Source: Butyrivibrio sp. (GTDB taxonomy: Bacteria; Bacillota; Clostridia; Lachnospirales; Lachnospiraceae). From it: a DNA stretch of 64,000 bases. Positions 17,828 through 27,452 of the stretch are shown here, in pieces. The notes under the pieces were generated by a model that was given only the letters and a program-made list of their open reading frames with translations, was not told the origin of the DNA and searched no databases. Both the position numbers and the translations under genes were made by a program. The stretch covers positions 1 through 64,000 of the forward strand of contig JAFUYO010000011.1 of the NCBI GenBank assembly GCA_017470505.1, read 5' to 3'. Each line of letters starts with the position of its first letter. Positions within the stretch are counted from its first letter, which is position 1.

Positions 17828-19656
17828 GTTCCCTGCATCTGTATGTCGTAAATCTTTTTGTAGATCCCGCCCTTTGAAAGAAGCTCATCGTGTGACCCCT
17901 CCTCAACTATTCTGCCGCGGTCCATCACGATTATATTGTCTGAGTGCATAAGAGTTGTGAGTCTGTGGGATATCAGGATGACGGTCTTTGTGTCCATGTC
18001 GTCCTTGAGAGCCGCCCTGATCTTTGCATCCGTCTGCGTGTCCACGGCGGACAATGAGTCGTCAAAGACCATTATCTTAGGGTCCGATATTATCATCTGT
18101 GCGATGGCGGTCCTCTGCTTCTGGCCGCCCGATAATGTCACTCCACGCTCTCCTACATAGGTCTCGTACCCCTTTGAGAAGTTCTCTATCGTAGAGTCAA
18201 GCGCCGCTATCCTCGCAGCTTTTTTGACCGAGTCGCTTGATGAGAGGTTCTGAGTTATCCCGATATTCTCCGAGAGCGTCCTTGAGAAAAGAAAAGGCTC
18301 CTGGAGGACAAATCCGATATTCTTTCTGAGGTAATCGGATCTGATATCCGAGATGTCGGTATCGCCGATCAGGATCCTCCCGCTTCCATAAGGGATGTCA
18401 TAGAGCCTGTCGAGAAGGTACATAAGTGTAGACTTACCTGACCCGGTACCTCCAAGTATCCCGACCGTACTGCCGGCCTTGATCGTAAAGCTGACATTTT
18501 GCAGGACTTCGCCCCCTCCGTTCTCATATACGTAGGAGACGTTGTCAAAGGTGATGTCCCTGTCCATCGGCGGGCAGACGGCCCCGGGAATGTCTCTTTC
18601 CTCTTTGCTGTTCATGATGTACATTATACGGTCGATTGAAACTCCCGCCTTGCTCATGTCGGAAATGATCCTGCCGAGCGCTCTCACAGGCCATGTGAGC
18701 ATCGCGTTGTAGGATACAAAAGCGATGTACTCTCCCACCGTGATGGCGCCGCCTACGCAGAGGTATGCTCCGACCGCCGTCACGGTCAGTATCTGAAGTC
18801 CGGAAATAAGGTCGTTGCTCGCCCAGAAAAATGAGAGCGTCCGCATGAGTCCTATCCAGAGATTTGTGTACTCGTAGTTCTGCTTCTCAAACCTCTCCCT
18901 CTCGTAGCTCTCTCTTCCAAAGGCCCTTACGACTCTGACTCCCGTGAGGTTCTCCTGGGCTGTCGCCGACAGGCGTCCCTCCTCGGAATCCGCCTTCTCA
19001 AATTCCGTGCTGATCCTCCTGTGAAAAAAGCACGAGTAAAGAACTATGATCGGGATAAAGACAGCTGACAAAACCGACAGCCTTCCGTTTATCCCTGTCA
19101 TGAAATACATCGCGACGACGATCCTTATCACTATCCTGAAAAGAGACGACATCTGCTCGGATATGAAGTTTTTGACCGTGTCCACATCAGAAGTACACCG
19201 CTGAATGATATCACCGGTGTGATTCTGGCCATGCCAGAAATAAGGCAGACGCATGATATGGTCAAACAGCCGATCACGCATCCTCTTTATCAGCTTCTCC
19301 GAGGCTATCGCGTTGAACAGCCTGAAAAGATATCTGAACACTCCCGCCATAAGTGCCACAATCACGACAACCAAAGCGACAATATACAGATGGGTGCGCA
19401 GATACTCTCTTCCCCCTGCCGCATCAAGGATAACCTTCAGATACACAGGGACACTACCATCCGCGTGGGTGGTAGTGTCCGTGATGACGTAATCTACGGT
19501 ATACTGAATGATCTTGGGGCCCAAGAGGTCAAGTGCCGTGACCAGAATGGACGATATGATGCTCAGGACAAAAAACGAGATGCTGCCCTTTAAAAAGTAC
19601 AGAACCAAAGAAGCTCTGGATGAAAATTCAGTTTTTGTATTGTTGTCGCCTGCCAT
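17824..19656 (-). CDS. ABC exporter half-transporter with non-catalytic Walker B (subunit A)
   Basis: 610 residues: exporter membrane domain (about 30-340) and nucleotide-binding domain with Walker A GGTGSGKST (about 405), Q-loop GFVLQEPFLFSR, canonical signature LSGGQKQ, and Walker B IMVFDDSLSAVD. The catalytic Glu is Asp, so this subunit carries the degenerate Walker B. The H-loop ISHRLTT is present. It starts 5 bp after the SPFH gene and overlaps the second half-transporter by 4 bp, so SPFH protein, two half-transporters and phosphoesterase are one transcript. No strong ribosome binding site precedes the ATG, which suggests coupling to the SPFH gene. Confidence 0.92.
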   Translation of the reverse strand: MAGDNNTKTEFSSRASLVLYFLKGSISFFVLSIISSILVTALDLLGPKIIQYTVDYVITDTTTHADGSVPVYLKVILDAAGGREYLRTHLYIVALVVVIVALMAGVFRYLFRLFNAIASEKLIKRMRDRLFDHIMRLPYFWHGQNHTGDIIQRCTSDVDTVKNFISEQMSSLFRIVIRIVVAMYFMTGINGRLSVLSAVFIPIIVLYSCFFHRRISTEFEKADSEEGRLSATAQENLTGVRVVRAFGRESYERERFEKQNYEYTNLWIGLMRTLSFFWASNDLISGLQILTVTAVGAYLCVGGAITVGEYIAFVSYNAMLTWPVRALGRIISDMSKAGVSIDRIMYIMNSKEERDIPGAVCPPMDRDITFDNVSYVYENGGGEVLQNVSFTIKAGSTVGILGGTGSGKSTLMYLLDRLYDIPYGSGRILIGDTDISDIRSDYLRKNIGFVLQEPFLFSRTLSENIGITQNLSSSDSVKKAARIAALDSTIENFSKGYETYVGERGVTLSGGQKQRTAIAQMIISDPKIMVFDDSLSAVDTQTDAKIRAALKDDMDTKTVILISHRLTTLMHSDNIIVMDRGRIVEEGSHDELLSKGGIYKKIYDIQMQGT

Positions 19657-19661
19657 GTGGA

Positions 19662-20579
19662 TTACTTAACGATTTCCTTTATGGACTCTGCAAGTCCCGC
19701 GATTCCCTGAATGTTGGAGGGAACGATTATCTTGGTTGCCTGGCCGTTTGAAGCCCTCTCAAATGCCTCCAGACTCTTTAATGTGAGAACTGACTCATCA
19801 GCCCCTGCCTCCTTGAGCATTGTGATACCCTCTGCGTTGGCCTTCTGTATGCTCTTGATGGCCTCCGCCTGACCTTCAGCCTCGCGGATCCTCTTCTCCC
19901 TCTCAGCTTCTGCCCTCAGTATCGTAGCCTGCTTGTCAGCTTCAGCCTGAAGGATCTTGCTCTGCTTCTCACCTTCTGCGACGGTGATCTGACTCTGCTT
20001 CTCGCCCTCTGCAAAGAGGATCTTCTCTCTCTTTTCACGCTCAGCCTTCATCTGCTTCTCCATTGCGTCACGGATCTGCTCAGGAGGATTGATGTTCTTG
20101 AGCTCAACCCTTGTGATCTTGATACCCCAGGGGTCTGTTGCGATGTCCAAGGCATCCTGCATCTGGGCGTTTATCTGGTCTCTTGATGTGAGCGTCTCAT
20201 CAAGCGTCAGTGACCCGATGACGTTACGGAGCGTTGTGGCTGTCAGGTTCTCGATGGCTCCTATGGGATTGCGAACTCCGTAGGCGTATGCCTTGGGGTC
20301 AGATATCCTGAAGAACACGATTGAGTCGATCTGCATCGTTACGTTATCCTGGGTGATAACGGGCTGAGGCGGGAAGTCACAGTACTGCTCCTTTAAATCC
20401 ACCTGCCTAGCAACCCTGTCAATGATCGGAATCTTGAAGTGTAGCCCCACGTCCCAGGTCTCCTTGTAGGCGCCAAGCTCCTCAATAACGTATGAGTGAG
20501 CCTGGGGCACGATCTTGATATTTGCTATCAGCACGAGTAAAACCAATACAATAAATACAACAACTACTGCAAATGCCAT
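19662..20579 (-). CDS. SPFH/Band 7 protein (stomatin/paraslipin type)
   Basis: 305 residues. One N-terminal membrane anchor (about 2-22, AVVVVFIVLVLLVLIANI), then a Band 7 domain (about 25-190, with VPQAHSYVIEELGAYKETWDVGLHFKIP and DPWGIKITRVELKNINPP), then a charged coiled coil rich in AEGEKQ repeats (about 175-245), and a C-terminal hydrophobic oligomerisation segment. Family members form large membrane-bound rings that organise membrane microdomains. GGGAGG precedes the ATG. It is the first gene of the operon with the ABC exporter, which hints at a scaffold role for that transporter (inference). Confidence 0.93.
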   Translation of the reverse strand: MAFAVVVVFIVLVLLVLIANIKIVPQAHSYVIEELGAYKETWDVGLHFKIPIIDRVARQVDLKEQYCDFPPQPVITQDNVTMQIDSIVFFRISDPKAYAYGVRNPIGAIENLTATTLRNVIGSLTLDETLTSRDQINAQMQDALDIATDPWGIKITRVELKNINPPEQIRDAMEKQMKAEREKREKILFAEGEKQSQITVAEGEKQSKILQAEADKQATILRAEAEREKRIREAEGQAEAIKSIQKANAEGITMLKEAGADESVLTLKSLEAFERASNGQATKIIVPSNIQGIAGLAESIKEIVK

Positions 20580-20611
20580 ATTTCATTTCCTCCCTTTATG
20601 TAAATTTTAAA

Positions 20612-20642
20612 AGCCCGGCGCAATTACCTGCGCCGGGCTAAT
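20612..20642 (-). terminator. Rho-independent terminator of the chemoreceptor gene
   Basis: An 11-bp GC-rich stem, AGCCCGGCGCA / TGCGCCGGGCT, with loop ATTACC, then TTTAAAATTT on the minus strand. It lies between the chemoreceptor stop and the SPFH start, so those are separate transcripts. Confidence 0.85.
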
Positions 20643-20669
20643 TATACCACATTTCTTAACTCGATAATA

Positions 20670-22409
20670 TTATTTTACTCTGAACTGTGACATCAGGTTG
20701 TGGAGCTGATCTGACTGCTCTGAGAGCTCGTTTGATACAGCGCTGGATTCCTGTGCAGTTGCGGAGTTGTTCTGGATAACCTCGGAAATCTGCTCGATAC
20801 CCTGGTTGATCTCTCTCATGTTGCTGGCCTGATGCTGAGCCATGTCTCCGGATGACTTCATCATCTCAGCAAGCTCGTTGACAGAATCGCCTATAGCGTG
20901 AAGAGTGCTCTGTGTCTCTTCAACAATCGCGTTACCGTTGTTGATCTCTTCAAGTGCTGAATTAACAAGTGAATGAGTGTGCTGAACGGCTTCGTTGGAC
21001 TGCTGTGCGAGCTGTCCGATCTCCTGAGCAACAACTGCAAAGCCCTTACCTGCATCACCTGCTCTTGCAGCCTCGATTGATGCGTTAAGTGCAAGGAGCT
21101 TGGTCTGTGATGAAATAGCCTCAATAGTATTGGCAACTTCCTGGATTTCCTTGGAAGCGTTTGTGATCCTGTGCATGGCCTCTGTAACCTGATCCATCTT
21201 CTCGGCACCGTCTTTGGCAACTTTCTGTGCCTCAATGGACATCTGAACGCCTCTCTCACAATTCTTTGCCATATTCTCGGTCTGCTCGGTAACAGTGCTG
21301 ACAGAAGCTGTAAGCTCCTCGACAGCGGCTGCCTGGTCTGTAGCGCCTTCTGCAAGTTCATTTGCACCCTTGGACATGTTGTCGGCACCCTCTGATACTC
21401 TTGCAGATGCGGCCTTTACATCGTTCATGGTGCTTGAGAGCTTGTCTGTGATAGTATTCATTGATTCGCTGATAGGACCAAAGTGACCGTGGTAAAGATT
21501 AGGTGTGAGTGTACCTACACTGAAGTCACCTTCCGAGATCTCATTGAGTGAATCTGAAATATCATTAACGATATTCATGGAAGCGCGTGTTGAATTCTCA
21601 AGATCTCTTGCGAGTACATCGAACTCATCCTTGCCGTGATAAGCGATTGAGATATCGAGGTCTCCTCTTGCCATCTGCTCGGCAGCCTTGGCAACTTCCT
21701 CAACAGGCTCAACAACACACTGTGTAAGTGTAACCTGTGCGTTTCTCATAAAGATTACAAGAAGAAGTGTCATAAGTACACTTACAACGACCATGACAAC
21801 CATCAGAACGATAGTCAGATCATAGGAGGCTGTCACCTCATTTGTTACGTTTGTAGTCATCTGCCTTGTGTTATCTACAGTGAGAGCGATTTCAGGGCGA
21901 AGCTCATTATTCATGACTGCATATATTTCATTTCCGTTACTCAGACTCCCATCCGCAAGTTCCTCGGATTCTGCGTACATCTGAACCAGCTTTTTAGTAG
22001 TCGATTCGATGTTCTTAATGTTCTGGTCAAGAGACTTGACTAGCTCCGTTTCTCCGCGGTATTTCCGGAGGTTTGTAAGATCCTCTTTCATATTGTTGAG
22101 CATCGTAACGCTGAACTCCTGTATCTCCTCCTGCCTGGTCTCAGATACACGGGTTGCAAGAGCCCACCATGCACTCTTACCCAGGTTCTGATTATGTATA
22201 CGCAAAAGTCCCTGATAGGTATTCTGATTGTAATAGTTGTTATACAGCTTGTGGTAGCCTGAAATTCCCACCACAATGGAAACAATGAGAAGGCAAAGTG
22301 AAAGCGCAAGATAGATATAGATGCGCTTGAATGTATACGCAAATTTCTTGCCCACGCTAAGTTCCAACAGCTTTTCGTTGTTAAGTTTAACCAGTTCCTT
22401 AATACTCAT
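20670..22409 (-). CDS. Methyl-accepting chemotaxis protein
   Basis: 579-residue chemoreceptor. Membrane helix 1 at about 32-52, extracellular four-helix-type sensor (about 53-195), membrane helix 2 (about 198-222), HAMP (VEPVEEVAKAAEQMARGDLDI, about 232-285), then a long cytoplasmic coiled coil with the conserved signalling tip EIANTIEAISSQTKLLALNASIEAARAG-like sequence (here starting EVANTIEAISSQT). No C-terminal pentapeptide for CheR/CheB tethering. AGGAGGG precedes the ATG. With the GGDEF/EAL protein it implies a motile organism, though no flagellar operon lies in the window. The ligand cannot be predicted. Confidence 0.95.
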   Translation of the reverse strand: MSIKELVKLNNEKLLELSVGKKFAYTFKRIYIYLALSLCLLIVSIVVGISGYHKLYNNYYNQNTYQGLLRIHNQNLGKSAWWALATRVSETRQEEIQEFSVTMLNNMKEDLTNLRKYRGETELVKSLDQNIKNIESTTKKLVQMYAESEELADGSLSNGNEIYAVMNNELRPEIALTVDNTRQMTTNVTNEVTASYDLTIVLMVVMVVVSVLMTLLLVIFMRNAQVTLTQCVVEPVEEVAKAAEQMARGDLDISIAYHGKDEFDVLARDLENSTRASMNIVNDISDSLNEISEGDFSVGTLTPNLYHGHFGPISESMNTITDKLSSTMNDVKAASARVSEGADNMSKGANELAEGATDQAAAVEELTASVSTVTEQTENMAKNCERGVQMSIEAQKVAKDGAEKMDQVTEAMHRITNASKEIQEVANTIEAISSQTKLLALNASIEAARAGDAGKGFAVVAQEIGQLAQQSNEAVQHTHSLVNSALEEINNGNAIVEETQSTLHAIGDSVNELAEMMKSSGDMAQHQASNMREINQGIEQISEVIQNNSATAQESSAVSNELSEQSDQLHNLMSQFRVK

Positions 22410-22537
22410 TTCTTGTCCCTCCTAGACTATGCGCAAATAACCAAAACGTCATAAGGCAAACTATATAGGACAATTATACCATCAAAAAAACAAAATAATT
22501 GTTATCGATAAACAATTTAATAAGATTTTCATAATTT

Positions 22538-22577
22538 AAAAAAAGCTGAGGAGCCAAAGTGGTTCCACAGCTTTTTA
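22538..22577 (-). terminator. Rho-independent terminator of the GGGtGRT operon
   Basis: AAAAAGCTG / CAGCTTTTT with an inner GGA..CC / GG..TCC pairing. On the minus strand it is followed by a T-run, 28 bp past the GGGtGRT gene stop. Confidence 0.82.
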
Positions 22578-22604
22578 ATATTTGCCTTATAAAAAGGGCG
22601 GATA

Positions 22605-23624
22605 TCAGAATTTTCCTGCTTTAGCAGCCTCTTCAATAGAAACGGCTGTAGAAACAGTCATACCGACCATGGGGTTGTTTCCTGCGCCGATGAGACCCAT
22701 CATCTCTACGTGAGCGGGAACTGATGAAGATCCGGCGAACTGGGCATCTGAGTGCATACGGCCCATTGTATCTGTCATACCGTAGGAAGCAGGACCTGCT
22801 GCCATGTTATCGGGATGAAGTGTACGACCTGTGCCGCCGCCTGATGCAACTGAGAAGTACTTCTTGCCGGCCTCTACTCTCTCCTTCTTGTAGGTTCCTG
22901 CAACGGGGTGCTGGAATCTTGTGGGATTGGTTGAGTTACCTGTGATGGAGACGTCAACGTTCTCCTTCCACATGATGGCAACACCTTCCTGAACGTCGTT
23001 GGCACCGTAGCAGTTAACCTTCGCACGAGGTGAATTTGCATCCTTACTGTAGCACTTTCTGGATACCTCTTTTACCTCGCCTGTGAAATAGTCGTACTGT
23101 GTCTCAACAAATGTGAATCCGTTTATACGGGAAATGATCTGAGCTGCGTCCTTGCCGAGGCCGTTTAAGATAACGCGAAGAGGTTTCTGACGAACCTTGT
23201 TAGCCTTCTCTGCGATACCGATAGCACCCTCAGCAGCTGCGAATGACTCGTGTCCTGCAAGAAATGCGAAGCACTCTGTGTCCTCCTCAAGGAGCATCTT
23301 GCCGAGGTTACCATGGCCGAGACCAACCTTACGGCGGTCAGCAACTGATCCGGGGATACAGAAAGCCTGAAGTCCGATACCGATAGCTGCAGCAGCATCA
23401 GAAGCCTTTCTGCAGTTCTTCTTGATAGCGATAGCGGCGCCTACTGTGTAAGCCCACTTTGCGTTCTCGAAACAGATGGGCTGGATGCCCTCGATAAGGC
23501 TGTAAACATCGATGCCTGCAGCCATTGTGATATCTTTACATTCTTCAATTGAAGAGATGCCGTACTCCTTAAGGCAAGCCAGGATCTGGGGCTCTCTTCT
23601 TTCGTATGATTCAAATAAAGCCAT
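22605..23624 (-). CDS. GGGtGRT protein
   Basis: 339 residues. It carries the family-defining motif SGGGTGRTLHPDNM (about 272-285), with the flanking ISITGNSTNPTRFQHPVAGTY-type region (VDVSITGNSTNPTRF here) and ENAKWAYTVGAAIAIK. The family is known mainly from Clostridia and some archaea as a conserved protein of unproven function, almost always adjacent to an Fe-S scaffold-like gene. That is the case here, 21 bp upstream. GAAGGAGG precedes the ATG. A role in Fe-S or metal cofactor handling is the usual guess from gene context. No membrane segment; cytosolic. Confidence 0.9.
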   Translation of the reverse strand: MALFESYERREPQILACLKEYGISSIEECKDITMAAGIDVYSLIEGIQPICFENAKWAYTVGAAIAIKKNCRKASDAAAAIGIGLQAFCIPGSVADRRKVGLGHGNLGKMLLEEDTECFAFLAGHESFAAAEGAIGIAEKANKVRQKPLRVILNGLGKDAAQIISRINGFTFVETQYDYFTGEVKEVSRKCYSKDANSPRAKVNCYGANDVQEGVAIMWKENVDVSITGNSTNPTRFQHPVAGTYKKERVEAGKKYFSVASGGGTGRTLHPDNMAAGPASYGMTDTMGRMHSDAQFAGSSSVPAHVEMMGLIGAGNNPMVGMTVSTAVSIEEAAKAGKF

Positions 23625-23645
23625 TGTTATTTCCTCCTTCTCACC

Positions 23646-24338
23646 TTACTGTTTTCTGGGATCGATGCACTTAACCGCATCAGCAACTCTTCCGTACTGA
23701 CCCTTAGCCTTGTCGAATGCAGTGTTTGCATCGTCGCCGGCCTTGATGAAGTCCATCATCTTTCCAAAGTTAACATACTTATAGCCGATGATCTCGTCGT
23801 TCTCATCGAGAGCTACATCTGTGATATATCCGTCTGTCAGCTCAAGATAACGAGGTCCCTTGTCGAGTGTTCCGTAGGTTGTTCCAACCATTGAACGTGA
23901 CCCCTTACCAAGATCCTCAAGCCCTGCACCGATCTGAAGTCCATCCTCTGAGAAAGCTGACTGTGTTCTGCCATAAACAATCTGAAGGAAAAGCTCTCTC
24001 ATAGCTGTGTTGATGGCATCACATACAAGGTCTGTATTGAGTGCCTCAAGGACTGTAAGTCCGGGAAGGATCTCAGCTGCCATAGCTGCAGAATGTGTCA
24101 TTCCTGAGCATCCGATCGTCTCGACCAGTGCCTCCTGAATGATACCTTCCTTAACGTTCAGGGACAGCTTACAGCAACCCTGCTGAGGAGCACACCAGCC
24201 GATACCGTGTGTATAGCCGGAAATGTCCTTAACTTCTTTGGCCTGGACCCATTTTGCCTCTTCGGGAATGGGAGCAGCACCATGATGTACCCCTTGTGTT
24301 ACGGGACACATATTCTTGACCTCTGTTGAGTAAATCAT
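23646..24338 (-). CDS. Iron-sulfur cluster assembly scaffold-like protein (NifU/IscU-like)
   Basis: 230 residues from the ATG at 24338, chosen because AAAGGAG lies 8 nt upstream; an in-frame ATG 18 bp earlier lacks a ribosome binding site. Cys residues that could bind a cluster: Cys in VKNMCPVTQG, the GWCAPQQGCCKLSL cluster, and TIGCSGMTHSAAMAAE. The last matches the IscU/NifU pattern around its conserved Cys (GCxxxxxSA). The C-terminal half (about 150-230) is a family-specific extension. It is paired with the GGGtGRT gene, as commonly seen in Clostridia. The biochemical role of the pair is not established. Confidence 0.85.
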   Translation of the reverse strand: MIYSTEVKNMCPVTQGVHHGAAPIPEEAKWVQAKEVKDISGYTHGIGWCAPQQGCCKLSLNVKEGIIQEALVETIGCSGMTHSAAMAAEILPGLTVLEALNTDLVCDAINTAMRELFLQIVYGRTQSAFSEDGLQIGAGLEDLGKGSRSMVGTTYGTLDKGPRYLELTDGYITDVALDENDEIIGYKYVNFGKMMDFIKAGDDANTAFDKAKGQYGRVADAVKCIDPRKQ

Positions 24339-24486
24339 GTGAAAATCTCCTTTCATATTGTATCACGTTCAGCGCAGCAAGTGCGCAGAGCTGTCTTGAC
24401 ATCCGCGTGCCAAATATTATTTTTGCATAAATCGGGGCAGTTTTCAACAGCCGTGATATAAATTTAACAGAAAAATAATTGTTACA

Positions 24487-27363
24487 TCAGTCGAAGTTAA
24501 AGACCACATTTTTCTGCTCATCGAGCCGGAGTCTTGCGTCAAAGCTGGTGCCTTTTTTGCTGGTAAAGCCTGAGATTTTGTCTGTGGATCCTGTTTCTAT
24601 GAGCTTTGTAAAATCCTCTTTTGTAAGAAAGAGCCCTGCAACCTTTCCGACAAAGAAGCTGCACCCTCCCTCTTCTCTCTTGTAGTCCTCGCACCTGTAG
24701 CCGAGGTGCCCCTTTATGATTTTTTTACCGCACCTCGGGCACTTTAAGTTCTCCAAGGTCTCATCCTCGTTCTCAAATACAAACTTAAGTCCCGTTACCT
24801 TCCCATCTTCGTCTTTAGAAAGGCTCAGGGAGGCGTCAAACTTTTTGCCTCTCTTACTCTTAAAGCCCTTGATAAGGGATGTCCGGCCGTTTTTAAGAAG
24901 CTCTGTGACGTTCTTTTCAGAGATCTGCTTCTGACAGATTTTCCCGACAAAAAACCTGCAGGAATCCGCGTCATCTGCCCTGAAGTTCTCGCACCCAAAG
25001 CCCATGGACTTTTTGATTATCCTGCCGCCGCAGTTCGGGCATGAGACATCCTGCAAAAAGTCAGGCTCCACTCCGTCGAAGGAAAATACCACCTCCGGCT
25101 TTCCCTCCTCATTCTTATTAAGAAGAAGCTTTGCGCTGAAGGTCTTTTTGGTTCTGGACTTAAAGCCCTTTATTGTCCCCGTCTGCCCCTCGTTTAAGAG
25201 CGATACTGCCTGCTCCTTTGTCAGCTCTACCCCCGCTATCTTGCCGATCGCAAAGCTGCACTTTTTATCCTTGTCGTAGTAATTGCTGCAGCCGTAGCCA
25301 AAGGAGGTGGTCGTCATCTCTCCGCCGCACACCGGGCACTTTGCGCCGATGGGGATCCCGCGGGATGAGCCCTTTGCATTTGCCTTATCCCCTGCCATCG
25401 GAGCGATGTTTCCGAGTATCTCCTGGGTCAGGTCCTTTTCTATGATCTTCTGCGTCTCGCGCCTTATGTAGTTCTCGAGCTTCTCCCTGTACTCTTTGCC
25501 GTTTACGGAGCCGTTGTAGATGCCCTCAAGCCCCTTCTCCCAGCTCGCAGTCATCTCGGGATTTAAGAGGCTCGGGAGCGATAAGTCCACTATCTCATAG
25601 ATCATCTCGCCGAGTACCCCCGGGGTAATGATCTGTTTTTTGCTCTGATTAAGGTACTTTATGTTTATCAGCTTTTTGATGATCTCCGCCCTTGTGGCAG
25701 AGGTGCCGATCCCCGTGTTCCTGATCTGCTGCCTCAGCTCCTCATCCTCTATGAGGTTCCCTGCGTTCTCCATGGCGAGGATGAGCGTGCCGGAGGTGTA
25801 TCTCTTTGGAGGCGAAGTCTTGCCCTCCTTGATCGAGTAGCCCTGTACGCTTATCTTATCGCCTTCCTTGGCGCTCTCAACAAACTTAAGGAAGTCCTCC
25901 CTCGATATCCCGGCGTCGTCATCCTCATCTGCCTTGTCCTCGTCATCCTTTTGTCTCTCGGAAAAAGTTCCCATTACCTCGAGGTACCCCTTTGACAAAA
26001 GAAGCTTTGCCGTCGCAAAAAATCTCTCCCCGTCTACAACTATCTGAAGCCTGGCAGTCTTGTACTCTGCGGGCGGGTAAAAGATTGCAAGAAACCTCCG
26101 AAGTATCAGGTCGTACACGTTCTTAGCAAGTGATGACAGCGATGAGAGCGCTCCCGTCTGCCCCGTAGGGATTATGGCATAGTGGTCTGTAACCTTGGAG
26201 TCATCTGTGTAGGGTGGCTTTCCAATGTCCTTATAAAGGCCGTTATTTAAGATGTTATCGACAAATCCCGACACACCGTAAAGCCCCTTTAGCCCGTTTA
26301 AGTTGCGGCTTATCTCCTTTGCCACAGCCTTTGTCAGGACCCTTGCATCGGTCCTTGGGTAGGTCGTCAGCTTTTTCTCGTAGAGCTCCTGTGCTACTAA
26401 GAGAGTCTGCGAGGGGTCGATCTTAAAGCGCTTTGAGCACTCCGCCTGGAGCTCCGCGAGGTTAAATAAAAGAGGCGCTTTCTTCTTGCTCCTGCCTGTC
26501 TCGATGCTGTCTATGAGAGCATCCTTACCTGCAAGTGAGTCAATAAGCCCCCGGGCGTCCTCCTGCCTCTTAAAGCCGTTCTCCTTGTAGAGAGCTGGCG
26601 CCTCAAAGTACCTGCTGCCCTTAACTGCCCTCCACTCCGCGTTTATCCCCGCATCGGAAAAAGAGCCGACCACCCTGTAAAAGGGCGTCTCGGTGAAGTT
26701 CCTGATCTCCCTCTCACGCCTGACTACCATTCCGAGGACGCATGTCATTACGCGGCCTATTGCTATGGCAGTGTAGGACGTTGTGCCGGCTGCGTTGTTT
26801 ATGAGCCTTCCGTATTTGACAGACAAAGCTCTTGAAAAATTGATTCCGAGGCTGTAGTCCTCGATTGCCCTCATGATGCCTGACTCTCCGAGAAGAGCAT
26901 AGTCAGACATCGGCCTTGCCTCAGCGATCCCGCGCCTTATCTCATCGTCTGTCTGGGAGTCGATCCAGACCCTGAGCTCGGTCATGCCTTCTCTGACTCC
27001 GCCGTAGTTTCTGATGTTCTCCTCGATGGTCTGTCCCTCTTTTCCCGAGTCACCTGCCCAGTACACGACGTCGATATCGTCCCTGTGAAGGAGCTCTGTG
27101 ACCGTCCTGTACTGGTCTGCGCTTCTCTTTATCACGTCGTACTTGTACTTTTCGGGAAGAAAGGGAAGGTCCTCAAGTCTCCACTTCTTGTACCTTATGT
27201 CATACTCCTCCGGGTAGACCATCTCGACCAGATGCCCCACGCACCAGGTGATGACGTAGTCACTGTTCTCTATACAGTTGTTGCCTCTTCCGGATACGCC
27301 CAGGACCCTGGCAAAGTCACGCGCAACCGAGGGTTTCTCCGTTATAATAAGCTTTTTTGACAC
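24487..27363 (-). CDS. topB: DNA topoisomerase III with three C-terminal zinc-ribbon repeats
   Basis: 958-residue type IA topoisomerase. It opens with SKKLIITEKPSVARDFARVLG (Toprim, catalytic Glu near residue 9), has VYWAGDSGKEGQ (Toprim acidic motif) and the active-site Tyr in TTYPRTDARVL near residue 335. After about 640 come three tandem units of about 95 residues, each with a CPxCGG..C zinc-ribbon part and a KGFKSKxxKxFxA-type topoisomerase C-terminal repeat; this makes it longer than the usual 650-720 residues. The start is the GTG at 27363 behind AAAGGA; the open frame extends 24 codons upstream without support. In Toprim, DSGKEG replaces the usual DxDxEG (Asp to Ser-Gly-Lys). Possible activity change, or a family variant. 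Confidence 0.9.
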   Translation of the reverse strand: MSKKLIITEKPSVARDFARVLGVSGRGNNCIENSDYVITWCVGHLVEMVYPEEYDIRYKKWRLEDLPFLPEKYKYDVIKRSADQYRTVTELLHRDDIDVVYWAGDSGKEGQTIEENIRNYGGVREGMTELRVWIDSQTDDEIRRGIAEARPMSDYALLGESGIMRAIEDYSLGINFSRALSVKYGRLINNAAGTTSYTAIAIGRVMTCVLGMVVRREREIRNFTETPFYRVVGSFSDAGINAEWRAVKGSRYFEAPALYKENGFKRQEDARGLIDSLAGKDALIDSIETGRSKKKAPLLFNLAELQAECSKRFKIDPSQTLLVAQELYEKKLTTYPRTDARVLTKAVAKEISRNLNGLKGLYGVSGFVDNILNNGLYKDIGKPPYTDDSKVTDHYAIIPTGQTGALSSLSSLAKNVYDLILRRFLAIFYPPAEYKTARLQIVVDGERFFATAKLLLSKGYLEVMGTFSERQKDDEDKADEDDDAGISREDFLKFVESAKEGDKISVQGYSIKEGKTSPPKRYTSGTLILAMENAGNLIEDEELRQQIRNTGIGTSATRAEIIKKLINIKYLNQSKKQIITPGVLGEMIYEIVDLSLPSLLNPEMTASWEKGLEGIYNGSVNGKEYREKLENYIRRETQKIIEKDLTQEILGNIAPMAGDKANAKGSSRGIPIGAKCPVCGGEMTTTSFGYGCSNYYDKDKKCSFAIGKIAGVELTKEQAVSLLNEGQTGTIKGFKSRTKKTFSAKLLLNKNEEGKPEVVFSFDGVEPDFLQDVSCPNCGGRIIKKSMGFGCENFRADDADSCRFFVGKICQKQISEKNVTELLKNGRTSLIKGFKSKRGKKFDASLSLSKDEDGKVTGLKFVFENEDETLENLKCPRCGKKIIKGHLGYRCEDYKREEGGCSFFVGKVAGLFLTKEDFTKLIETGSTDKISGFTSKKGTSFDARLRLDEQKNVVFNFD

Positions 27364-27452
27364 TGCAACTAATCCTTTCAAATAAAAAAAACTATAGAAC
27401 AATATTATAATTGTTTCCATAGTTTTTTTAAACACAAATTGTATTAAGGGCG

